64,000 bases of DNA from Antedon mediterranea (lineage: Eukaryota > Echinodermata > Crinoidea > Comatulida > Antedonidae). The notes beneath the pieces were generated by a model, which searched no databases, was not told the DNA's origin, and saw only the letters and a program-made list of their open reading frames with translations. The stretch is from assembly GCF_964355755.1 (NCBI RefSeq), contig NC_092679.1, positions 8,744,001 through 8,808,000 of the forward strand. The letters run 5' to 3'. The position numbers were made by a program, and so were the translations under genes. Shown piece by piece: positions 1 to 8,996 of this stretch. Position 1 is the first letter of the stretch. Every line of letters starts with the position of its first letter.

Positions 1-587
1 ATTTGAAGCTATTCTGTACACTTTGATGTTTTTATGTTAACAAGTTTTTTCGAAAATCACAAAATGGTCTAAAACGTTTCCAAATGCGATTTGAAGCTAT
101 TCTGTACACTTTGATGTTTTGTGTGAAAATTTTCTGTCGAAATGCTCAAAATGGTCAAAAACGTTTTTAAATACGATATTAAGCTACTTTGTGCTCTTTG
201 ATGTTTTTGTGTGAAATGTTTTATCGAAATGCTCAAAATGGTCTAAAACGGTTTCTAATGTGATTTCAAGCACTTTGATGTTTTTGTGTAACCAAGTTTT
301 TCGAAAATCACAAAGTTGTCTAAAACGTCTCCAAATGCGATTTGAAGCTATTCTGTACACTTTGATGTTTTTATGTTAACAAGTTTTTCGAAAATCACAA
401 AATGGTCTAAAACGTCTCCAAATGCGATTTTAAGCTATTCTAAGCACTTTGGTGTTTTTATGTTAACAAGTTTTTTTGAAAATCACAAAATGGTCTAAAA
501 CGTCTCTAAATGCGATTTGAAGCTTTTCTGTACACTTTGATGTTTTTATGTTAACAACTTTTTTCGAAAATAACAAAATGGTCTAAA

Positions 588-600
588 ATGTCTCCAAATT
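588..600 (+). other. recombinant monomer junction (duplicated at 56491)
   Basis: Here the monomer end CTCCAAAT is fused directly to TTTTCTGTCGAAA, which belongs to the middle of a diverged module. The first half of the c1 monomer is therefore missing. The identical abnormal join is found at 56491-56503, so it arose once and was copied by the large duplication. The shifted phase produces a 75-residue open frame here and at 56491. I regard that frame as incidental. Confidence 0.8.
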
Positions 601-2720
601 TTCTGTCGAAAACCTCAAAATGGTCAAAAACGTTTTTAAATACGATATTAAGCTATTTTGTGCTCTTTGATGTTTTTGTGCGAAAAGTTTTATCGAAATA
701 CTCAAAATGGTCTAAAACGGATTCTAATGTGATTTTAAGCACTTTGATGTTTTTGTGTAACCAAGTTTTTTCGAAAATCACAAAATGGTCTAAAATGTCT
801 CCAAATGCGATTTGAAGCTATTCTAAGCACTTTGGTGTTTTTATGGAAACAATTTTTTTCTAAAATCACAAAATGGTCTAAAACGTCTCCAATAGCAATT
901 TGAAGCTTTTCTGTACACTTTGGTGTTTTTATGTTAACAAGTTTTTTCGAAAATCACAAAATGGTCTAAAACGTCTCCAAATGCGATTTGAAGCTATTCT
1001 GTACACTTTGATGTTTTTATGTTAACAAGTTTTTTATAAAATCACAAAATGGTCTAAAACGTCTCCAAATGCGATTTGAAGCTATTCTGTACACTTTGAT
1101 GTTTTTATGTTAACAAGTTTTTTCGAAAATCACAAAAGGGTCTAAAATGTCTCGAAATGCGATTTGAAGCTATTCTAAGCACTTTGGTGTTTTTATGTTA
1201 ACAAGTTTTTTCGAAAATCACAAAATGGTCTAAAACGTCTCCAAATGCGATTTGAAGCTATTCTAAGCACTTTGGTGTTTTTATGTTAACAAGTTTTTTC
1301 GAAAATCACAAAATGGTCTAAAACGTCTCCAAATGCGATTTGAAGCTATTTTAAGCACTTTGGTGCTTTTGTGTAACCAAGTTTTTTCGAAAATCACGAA
1401 ATGGTCTAAAACGTCTCCAAATGCGATTTGAAGCTATTCTAAGCACTTTGGTGTTTTTATGTTAACAAGTTTTTTCGAAAATCACAAAATGGTCTAAAAC
1501 GTCTCCAAATGCGATTTGAAGCTATTCTGTACACTTTGATGTTTTTATGTTAACAAATTTTTTCAAAAATCACCAAATGGTCTAAAACGTCTACAAATGC
1601 GATTTGAAGCTATTCTGTACACTTTGATGTTTTTATGTTAACAAGTTTTTCGAAATGCTCAAAATGGTCTAAAACGTCTCCAAATGCGATTTGAAGCTAT
1701 TCTAAGCACTTTGGTGTTTTTATGGAAACAATTTTTTTCGAAAATCACAAATTGGTCTAAAACGTCTCCAATAGCGATTTGAAGCTTTTCTGTACACTTT
1801 GGTGTTTTTATGTTAACAAGTTTTTTCGAAAATCACAAAATGGTCTAAAACGTCTCCAAATGCGATTTGAAGCTATTCTGTACACTTTGATGTTTTTATG
1901 TTAACAAGTTTTTTCGAAAATCACAAAATGGTCTAAAACGTCTAGAAATGCGATTTGAAGCTATTCTGTACACTTTGATGTTTTTATGTTAAGTTTTTTT
2001 GAAAATCACAAAATGGTCTAAAACGTTTCCAAATGCGATTTGAAGCTATTCTCTACACTTTGATGTTTTGTGTGAAAATTTTCTGTCGAAATGCTCAAAA
2101 TGGTCAAAAACGTTTTTAAATACGATATTAAGCTACTTTGTGCTCTTTGATGTTTTTGTCTGAAATATTTTATCGAAATGCTCAAAATGGTCTAAAACGG
2201 TTTCTAATGTGATTTCAAGCACTTTGATGTTTTTGTGTTACCAAGTTTTTCGAAAAACACAAAATTGTCTAAAACGTCTCCAAATGCGATTTGAAGCTAT
2301 TCTGTACACTTTGATGTTTTTATGTTAACAAGTTTTTCTAAAATCACAAAATGGTCTAAAACGTCTCCAAATGCGATTTTAAGCTATTCTAAGCACTTTG
2401 GTGTTTTTATGTTAACAAGTTTTTTTGAAAATCACAAAATGGTCTAAAACGTCTTTAAATGCGATATGAAGCTTTTCTAAGCACTTTGGTGTTTTTATGG
2501 AAACAATTTTTTTCGAAAATCACAAAATGGTCTAAAACGTCTCCAAATGTGATTTGAAGCTATTCTGTACACTTTGATGTTTTTATGCTAACAAATTTTT
2601 TCGAAAATCACAAAATGGTCTAAAACGTCTACAAATGCGATTTGAAGCTAATCTGTACACTTTGATGTTTTTATGTTAACAAGTTTTTTCGAAAATCACA
2701 AAATGGTCTAAAACGTTTCC

Positions 2721-2971
2721 AAATGCGATTTGAAGCTATTCTGTACACTTTGATGTTTTGTGTGAAAATTTTCTGTCGAAATGCTCAAAATGGTCAAAAA
2801 CGTTTTTAAATACGATATTAAGCTACTTTGTGCTCTTTGATGTTTTTGTGTGAAATGTTTTATCGAAATGCTCAAAATGGTCTAAAACGGTTTCTAATGT
2901 GATTTCAAGCACTTTGATGTTTTTGTGTAACCAAGTTTTTCGAAAATCACAAAATTGTCTAAAACGTCTCC
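2721..2971 (+). repeat. representative diverged three-monomer module (87+88+76 bp)
   Basis: This is a clean example of a module that recurs throughout the array. Monomer c1 (2721-2807) replaces the ATGTTAACAAG region with GTGTGAAAATTTTCTGTCG and ends AAAAACGTTTTT. Monomer c2 (2808-2895) begins AAATACGATATTAAGC and carries GTGTGAAATGTTTTATCG and AAAACGGTTTCT. Monomer c3 (2896-2971) is only 76 bp. It lacks the 10 bp CTATTCTAAG found in standard monomers and reads GATTTCAAGCACTTTG. By eye I count about 40 modules of this kind, about 11 of a sister form (CTGTTTTGTGTGAAAAATG with ATCCTC) and about 19 of a third form (TTTTTTTGTGAAAAGTTTTAGC). Because c1-c2-c3 keep a fixed order and phase, they mark the higher-order repeat. 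Confidence 0.9.
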
Positions 2972-4440
2972 AAATGCGATTTGAAGCTATTCTGTACACT
3001 TTGGTGTTTTTATGTTAACAAGTTTTTTCGAAAATCACAAAATGGTCTAAAACGTCTCCAAATGCGATTTAAAGCTATTTTAAGCACTTTTGTGTTTTTG
3101 TGTAACCAAGTTTTTTCGAAAATCACAAAATGGTCTAAAACGTCTCCAAATGCGATTTGAAGCTATTCTAAGCACTTTGGTGTTTTTATGTTAACAAGTT
3201 TTTTGGAAAATCACAAAATGGTATAAAACGTCTCCAAATGCGATTTGAAGCTATTCTAAGCACTTTGGTGTTTTTATGTTAACAAGTTTTTTCGAAAATC
3301 ACAAAATGGTCTAAAACGTCTCCAAATGCGATTTAAAGCTATTTTAAGCACTTTGGTGTTTTTGTGTTAACAAGTTTTTCGAAATGCACAAAATGGTCTA
3401 AAACGTCTCCAAATGCGATTTGAAGCTATTCTAAGCACTTTGGTGTTTTTATGTTAACAAGTTTTTTCGAAAATCACAAAATGGTCTAAAACGTCTCCAA
3501 ATGCGATTTGAAGCTATTCTGTACACTTTGATGTTTTTATGTTAACAAGTTTTTTCGAAAATCACAAAATGGTCTAAAACGTCTACAAATGCGATTTGAA
3601 GCTATTCTAAGCACTTTTGTGTTTTTATTTAAACAAATTTTTTCGAAACTCACAAAATGGTCTAAAACGTCTCCAAAGGCGATTTGAAGCTATTTTAAGC
3701 ACTTTGGTATTTTTGTGTTACCAAGTTTTTCGAAATGCTCAAAATGGTCTAAAACGTTTTAAACACGATATTAAGCTATTTTGTGCTCTTTGATGTTTTT
3801 TTGTGAAAAGTTTTAGCGAAATGCTCAGAATGGTCTAAAACGATTTCTAATGTGGTTTTAAGGACTTTGATGTTTTTATGTTAACTAGTTTTTTCGAAAA
3901 TCACAAAATGGTCTAAAACGTCTCCAAATGCGATTTGAAGCTATTTTAAGCACTTAGGTGCTTTTGTGTAACTCAGTTTTTTCGAAAATCATAAAAAGGT
4001 CTAAAATGTCTCCAAATGTGATTTGAAGCTATTTTAAGCACTTTGGTGTTTTTGTGTTAACAAGTTTTTCGAAAATCACAAAATTGTCTAAAACGTCTCC
4101 AAATGCGATTTGAAGCTATTCTGTACACTTTGATGTTTTTATGTTAACAAGTTTTTTAGAAAATCACAAAATGGTCTAAAATGTCTCCAAATGCGATTTG
4201 AAGCTATTCTAAGCACTTTGGTGTTTTTATGTTAACAAGTTTTTTCGAAAATCACAAAATGGTCTAAAACGTCTCCAAATGCGATTTGAAGATATTTTAA
4301 GCACTTTGGTGTTTTTGTGTTAACAAGTTTTTCGAAATGCTCAAAATGGTCTAAAACGTCTCCAAATGCGATTTGAAGCTATTCTAAGCACTTTGGTGTT
4401 TTTATGTTAACAAGTTTTTTCGAAAATCACAAAATGGTCT

Positions 4441-5218
4441 AAAACGTTTCCAAATGCGATTTGAAGCTATTCTGTACACTTTGATGTTTTGTGTGAAAAT
4501 TTTCTGTCGAAATGCTCAAAATGGTCAAAAACGTTTTTAAATACGATATTAAGCTACTTTGTGCTCTTTGATGTTTTTGTGTGAAATGTTTTATCGAAAT
4601 GCTCAAAATGGTCTAAAACGGTTTCTAATGTGATTTCAAGCACTTTGATGTTTTTGTGTAACCAAGTTTTTCGAAAATCACAAAATTGTCTAAAACGTCT
4701 CCAAATGCGATTTGAAGCTATTCTGTACACTTTGATGTTTTTATGTTAACAAGTTTTTCGAAAATCACAAAATGTTCTAAAACGTCTCCAAATGCGATTT
4801 TAAGCTATTCTAAGCACTTTGGTGTTTTTATGGTAACAAGTTTTTTTGAAAATCACAAAATGGTCTAAAACGTCTCTAAATGCGATTTGAAGCTTTTCTG
4901 TACACTTTGATGTTTTTATGTTAACAAGTTTTTTCGAAAATCACAAAATGGTCTAAAATGTCTCCAAATGCGATTTGAAGCTATTCTAAGCACTTTGGTG
5001 TTTTTATGGAAACAATTTTTTTCGAAAATCACAAAATGGTCTAAAACGTCTCCAAATGTGATTTGAAGCTATTCTGTACACTTTGATGTTTTTATGTTAA
5101 CAAGTTTTTTCGAAAATCACAAAATGGTCTAAAACGTCTACAAATGCGATTTGAAGCTAATCTGTACACTTTGATGTTTTTATGTTAACAAGTTTTTTCG
5201 AAAATCACAAAATGGTCT
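4441..5218 (+). repeat. 778-bp satellite block, tandem with the next block and absent from the distant copy
   Basis: The word AAAACGTTTCC introducing a diverged module occurs at 4441 and again at 5219, 778 bp apart (about nine monomers). In the distant copy of this region (60,345 onward) only one such block is present. The alignment offset between the two large copies falls by exactly 778 across this interval, from 55,904 to 55,126. This fits gain of one higher-order unit on the left or loss of one on the right, by unequal exchange. The block contains one three-monomer module followed by standard monomers. Confidence 0.8.
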
Positions 5219-5743
5219 AAAACGTTTCCAAATGCGATTTGAAGCTATTCTGTACACTTTGATGTTTTGTGTGAAAATTTTCTGTCGAAATGCTCAAAAT
5301 GGTCAAAAACGTTTTTAAATACGATATTAAGCTACTTTGTGCTCTTTGATGTTTTTGTGTGAAATGTTTTATCGAAATGCTCAAAATGGTCTAAAACGGT
5401 TTCTAATGTGATTTCAAGCACTTTGATGTTTTTGTGTAACCAAGTTTTTCGAAAATCACAAAGTTGTCTAAAACGTCTCCAAATGCGATTTGAAGCTATT
5501 CTGTACACTTTGATGTTTTTATGTTAACAAGTTTTTCGAAAATCACAAAATGGTCTAAAACGTCTCCAAATGCGATTTTAAGCTATTCTAAGCACTTTGG
5601 TGTTTTTATGTTAACAAGTTTTTTTGAAAATCACAAAATGGTCTAAAACGTCTCTAAATGCGATTTGAAGCTTTTCTGTACACTTTGATGTTTTTATGTT
5701 AACAACTTTTTTCGAAAATCACAAAATGGTCTAAAATGTCTCC

Positions 5744-5746
5744 AAA
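5744..5746. repeat. target-site duplication AAA, left (partner at 8997-8999)
   Basis: AAA precedes the left inverted repeat and AAA follows the right one at 8997-8999. The empty site in the distant satellite copy has a single AAA. The duplication could be AAAT if the boundary T at 5747 is counted as host sequence. Confidence 0.7.
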
Positions 5747-5895
5747 TAGGCCATAAGCAGTAGCTCAAAAGATGCCTAGAACATGGATTTCGTTCCCACC
5801 TCTTGGATCTACATTTTGAAAGTTGATATTGTGAAATGAATATGTTACACATACTATATCAAAAGTTCTCCATGAAATACTTGTACACTTTTGAG
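5747..5895 (+). repeat. left terminal inverted repeat of the 3.25-kb element
   Basis: The outer 16 bp are a perfect inverted match to 8981-8996. Inward, further blocks match the reverse complement of the right end at similar distances: GTTCC near 5800, TGGATCTACA near 5810, ATATCAAAAGTTCTCCAT at 5856-5873, and TTTTGAG at 5889-5895. The match is a long but degenerate inverted repeat. Confidence 0.82.
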
Positions 5896-6190
5896 CAATG
5901 GCCTCTCAAAGGTACCCCACTACTGCAAAAAAGGCACTTTTTGAGGTCTGGAGGTACTTTTATGGACCAATATCTTTAAAAGTCTTTGTCCAAATGCAAT
6001 TGTCTTTTCTCTGTGAGTAGTCCAGTATATTTTGAACACTTATCCAAAATTTAAAATTTAAAAAATAAGTATTTTGTATGTGAGGAAAACTGAAAAATTA
6101 CAATTATTTAGTTGTAATTGCACTTTTCAAGATGTTTAAGACACAATATCTTCGTAACTAATTGACATACCATATTTATATTTTTTCCTC
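5896..6190. other. non-coding interior of the element, left part
   Basis: AT-rich sequence without a credible open frame. A stretch at about 5925-6016 shows patchy collinear similarity to a satellite monomer (TTTTATGGA at about 5959, CCAAATGC at 5990, CTTTTCT at about 6004), discussed under findings. Nothing else is recognisable. Confidence 0.5.
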
Positions 6191-6492
6191 AACTATTTGA
6201 GAGGGTTGTTAAACAAGATTCAAAGTTTCAGCTTGTCAGCTTCAGGGAGGTTTTATTTATGAAGATGCAAAAACTGAGATTTGGCCAACTTTATAGATAA
6301 TTTTAATATCTTTTAGTCGTTTTTTGAGCAGTTATATTTTAATAATCAACTCTCACTATGTATTTATATTCATGCAATGTGTATCCTAGTGAGTTAGTGA
6401 CACACAAGTGAAGTTTCAACGCAAAAGAAATTATTATGCAATAATATGATAGTAACTTACATTGCATTTTTTTTGTTTTTAGTGCCAATTTT
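6191..6492 (+). repeat. internal direct repeat, copy 1
   Basis: It begins AACTATTTGAGAGGGTTG and ends AGTGCCAATTTT, and is repeated in the same order at 6552-6872. Shared blocks include GAGAGGGTTG, GAAGATGCA, TTTATAGATAATTTT, TTTATATTCATGCAATG, GTTAGTGACAC and GTGCCAATTT. The copies are diverged and differ by several indels, which indicates an old tandem duplication with a period of about 361 bp inside the element. Confidence 0.82.
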
Positions 6493-6551
6493 GTGTGAAC
6501 TCTACTCAAACCGTAAAAGGCGCCTGAATAAATACTATGCCTTTTCTGTAC

Positions 6552-6872
6552 AACTACCCGAGAGGGTTGATAAACAACCTTTTCAAACCAGCTTGATAAT
6601 TTTTTTTATATAGGAAGATGCACTGCACCAGCTGAGAATTTGCTAATTTTATAGATAATTTTGATGTTTTATTTGTTTTTGAGGAGTACGTAAGCCTAAA
6701 TGATTTCTTAGAAAGTGACTTGCCATAATAATATTTATATTCATGCAATGGGTATGCTAGTAGGTTAGTGACACCTGAGTAAATTTTCAACACAAACAAT
6801 AAATGATTATGCAAATAACTTATTTATTGTAACTTAAATATTGCATTTTTTAGGAGTTTTTAGTGCCAATTT
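6552..6872 (+). repeat. internal direct repeat, copy 2
   Basis: It begins AACTACCCGAGAGGGTTG and ends TAGTGCCAATTT, collinear with copy 1 at 6191-6492. An 86-codon open frame on the minus strand covers most of this copy. It lacks any recognisable motif, and its counterpart is not open over copy 1, so I do not call it a gene. Confidence 0.82.
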
Positions 6873-8328
6873 AGGCCAGGAGCTTCCATAAAAACAACCC
6901 ATTTTTTTAATTTTTCTGTGAAACACCAGATAAGTAGGCCTGCCAGCCCATTTTTACTGTTTTTATATTGATAACATGAATGTAACTCTTGTGGAGAGAA
7001 CTATTATTGTTGATAATGATATGAGATGGACATATATACACACAATATACAACAAATACCTTGTAATGTATTTTCATTTATTTATTTTTTGTTTCTTTTG
7101 GATTTGTGTTTTTTTTACAACCCTACATGTTGCCCAATATACAATGTATATAATCCTACTCTTCTCTAGATACGTTGTACCAGCATAACTAGTAGTCAAG
7201 TAGAAAATTGTCAATTTCAGGTGCGGCATGGCCAGTGTACAATGGAAATAGCAAATATACTTTAACTAATTAATAAGTAATAATTACTATGTGGAATATC
7301 CTTCATATACAGTATGTACATACTACGTGGTAGGTAGGTACAATTAAACATAGATTCAGCAACATTTGCAGTAAGTATTTTACATTCAGCCAGTTGATGG
7401 TTTTGAAGTTTATGAAAAATTCAAGATGATGACAATTGTTTTGAAGCTGGTATCATTTCTGTAACAAATAATCCAGAATAGATTATCTAATTTATATCGA
7501 TTACTTAATATTTTAGTTAAACTGAATATTATTAAATTACAATGAATCTTTTTGGTTTTATATTTAAAAATTAGTTCAGATTTGTGGTAAACCATACACA
7601 GAAATGTTGAAATATTCTCAACTTTACTTACTCTACCACACACTTTCCATTACTATATAGGCTAGTGTTTATTGACAATGCAACCTGGTATATAAAACAT
7701 TTTTAAAGTAATGGATGTTTTTCAGCTATTTCTTGCATTCATTACTATTTTTAACTTTCATTACTAATTTTACTACTATTGTATATAATTATAACAAAAC
7801 ATAAATCATTTGGCATTTCTCATCTCTACATTAAAAAAGGATCCAAAACTTACTAGAATCAGTGAACGTGTTCAGCATTTTTGTGCCTCCTTTTCACTAG
7901 ACAAGCTAGACATAAATAATTGAAGATAAATTGAATTGAATGAAATGATACAGTTGAAATGAAATAAATTATTTTAAATTAAAATTAAGCATTTATAAAT
8001 AAAAATAATACCGGGCTGATGTATGAATACTAGGCCTAGTCTTCGGACCAGGCCATCAAAATGAATGCATAATACTAAATAGGATAGCCTAGGTACAGTA
8101 TAGGGAAAGCCTGCTTACTAGGCCAGACCAAATTAATTATTTCAAACAATTGTAATTATTAATAATAATAAATAATAATATATTAATTTTAATGTGTATT
8201 TATTGTGTTAATTCAAAATGTACTAAAATTATGCTATCCTCACCTGTGTCTTTGTATTCCGTTTGTCGCCGTTTTAACTTAATAATAGCCCATTAAGTTA
8301 TAGTTTAGTAGCAGGTCTAACTGTACTG
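6873..8328. other. AT-rich non-coding interior of the element
   Basis: I see no gene in this 1.46-kb stretch. Two short open frames (6976-7188 plus, 70 codons; 7410-7643 minus, 77 codons) have AT-driven composition, no recognisable motif and no supporting context. An AAT-rich simple repeat lies at about 8156-8185. A perfect 12-bp palindrome ACTAGGCCTAGT lies at 8029-8040. Confidence 0.6.
8156..8185. repeat. AAT-rich simple sequence repeat
   Basis: The tract is built from imperfect AAT/AATA units (ATTATTAATAATAATAAATA and similar). It is a short microsatellite inside the inserted element with no apparent function. Confidence 0.7.
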
Positions 8329-8460
8329 TGCTGCTGCTGGGCCTACCTAGCCTATGCCATCTTGAGAGTAGCCTAGTATACACCTCCAGACCTAGGCTAG
8401 TGTGATACCTTAAGCCTTTAGGCTAGAGCCTAAAGACGTAGCTAGCTAGCCTAGCCTTTC
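8329..8460. repeat. GCCTAG/TAGGCC-rich tract with hairpin
   Basis: Many copies of CCTAGCC, TAGGCTAG and GCTAGCTAGC are clustered here. At 8416-8435 the sequence CTTTAGGCTAGAGCCTAAAG forms a perfect 9-bp stem with a 2-nt loop. The same vocabulary (TAGGCCTAGCCTAGCTAGGC) occurs in the unrelated 626-bp elements. It may therefore be a general habit of non-coding DNA in this genome rather than a mark of this transposon. Confidence 0.7.
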
Positions 8461-8857
8461 TGTACGAATATTATTAATATAGCACACTGGTTTAAGTGGT
8501 AACATTCTAAAAATCCCATTTCCTATATGAGCAGGAGACTATTTCAATACAATAGGATGATCATAAGATGCATCATTTCTTCGTTTACAGTAGCATTTGT
8601 TCGGTGGGGAATCAAACAAATTCTCCTCCACGTCTAGCTCCATTCATCATGATTGAATATTTTTGTCCACGTGTGACGTTGCCGTGTGTGAGTTTTGGGG
8701 ATTCCCCTCATCTGTAACCAGAGCATGATTGGTGAAATACGATCACGTGGTACAGTTTTTAAGACGTTGCGGATAATTTGAACGTGTAACGTTCGGCCCG
8801 ACCAAATCACTCACGCGGTGTATATTAAAATAAAGTACCAAAATAAAACAGTAATTT
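8461..8857. other. CpG-containing right part of the element
   Basis: There is no open frame of note. Between about 8600 and 8820 CpG dinucleotides are more frequent than in the rest of the element. The stretch carries two CACGTG E-box motifs (8668-8673 and 8744-8749), an inverted CCAAT (ATTGG, 8728-8732) and an AT-rich TATATTAAAA at 8821-8830. These resemble core-promoter components in the rightward direction but are short motifs, and promoter activity is only a guess. Confidence 0.35.
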
Positions 8858-8996
8858 CTCAAAATTGTCTAACACGATTATGGAGAACTTTTGATATGTT
8901 GTTATTTATAAAATTATTATTCTAAACATGTAAAGAAATTGTAGATCCATGACATCGGAACGAGATGAAACGTTAGAATTTACTGCTTATGGCCTA
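8858..8996 (-). repeat. right terminal inverted repeat of the 3.25-kb element
   Basis: It ends TACTGCTTATGGCCTA, the exact reverse complement of the left end. Inner matches to the left repeat include TGTAGATCCA near 8940, GGAACGA near 8957 and ATGGAGAACTTTTGATAT at 8880-8897. The inner edge CTCAAAATTGTCTAACACG (8858-8876) closely resembles a satellite word; see findings. Confidence 0.82.

Larger units (their letters stand above)
1..5746 (+). repeat. 88-bp satellite array, left segment
   Basis: Head-to-tail monomers of about 88 bp. For example, the word ATGGTCTAAA recurs at 961 and 1049. A typical monomer runs ATGCGATTTGAAGCTATTCT, then either GTACACTTTGATG or AAGCACTTTGGTG, then TTTTTATGTTAACAAG, a run of 5-7 T, CGAAAATCACAAAATGGTC and TAAAACGTCTCCAA. 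Length varies between 87 and 88 bp mainly through the T-run. All copies I read lie in the same orientation. Diverged three-monomer modules interrupt the standard monomers near 80-330, 2036-2286, 2721-2971, 4450-4700 and 5230-5480. No gene is present. The array is cut by the window start, so its true left end is not seen. This segment belongs to the left copy of a large duplication whose other copy starts at 55,904. Confidence 0.97.
5747..8996. mobile_element. 3.25-kb non-autonomous DNA-transposon-like element inserted in the satellite
   Basis: The element starts TAGGCCATAAGCAGTA and ends with its exact reverse complement, a perfect 16-bp terminal inverted repeat that continues imperfectly to about 140-149 bp. 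It interrupts a monomer between CTCCAAA and AAATGCG. The corresponding uninterrupted site at about 60,863-60,876 reads TGTCTCCAAATGCG. The offset between the two large satellite copies changes by exactly 3,253 here, which equals a 3,250-bp element plus a 3-bp AAA target duplication. Treating the boundary T as target would give 3,249 bp plus AAAT. The interior has no open frame above 86 codons and no recognisable transposase, so it is non-autonomous or decayed. I cannot assign a superfamily. A 3-bp duplication suggests PIF/Harbinger-like elements, but their usual target TWA is not what is seen. Confidence 0.88.

Noticed and set aside
588-815. 75-codon open frame rich in SKWSK repeats (also at 56,491-56,718)
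   Set aside because: It lies wholly inside satellite monomers. The repeated SKxxKWSKT words are simply the translated repeat, and it exists because of a shifted junction monomer. No start context, splice signal or codon bias supports a gene.
1-5746. CRISPR-like pattern of regularly spaced repeats
   Set aside because: Both the 'repeat' and the 'spacer' parts recur in every unit. These are contiguous 88-bp tandem monomers with no unique spacers, no cas genes and a eukaryotic context.
6554-6814. 86-codon minus-strand open frame in the 3.25-kb element
   Set aside because: There is no recognisable transposase or other motif, the composition is AT-driven, and it is not preserved in the paired direct repeat at 6,191-6,492.
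6976-7188. 70-codon plus-strand open frame with a hydrophobic stretch
   Set aside because: The hydrophobic residues come from T-rich sequence. There is no homology that I recognise and no gene context.
7410-7643. 77-codon minus-strand open frame
   Set aside because: Short, AT-rich, and without motif or supporting signals.
8488-8499. tRNA A-box-like TGGTTTAAGTGG, possible tRNA or tRNA-derived SINE
   Set aside because: No B-box of GGTTCGANTCC type follows at a suitable distance, and no cloverleaf can be drawn.
5747-8996. Assignment of the 3.25-kb element to hAT
   Set aside because: hAT elements make 8-bp target duplications. The flanks here (TCTCCAAA and AAATGCGA) share only AAA, and the empty site confirms 3-4 bp.
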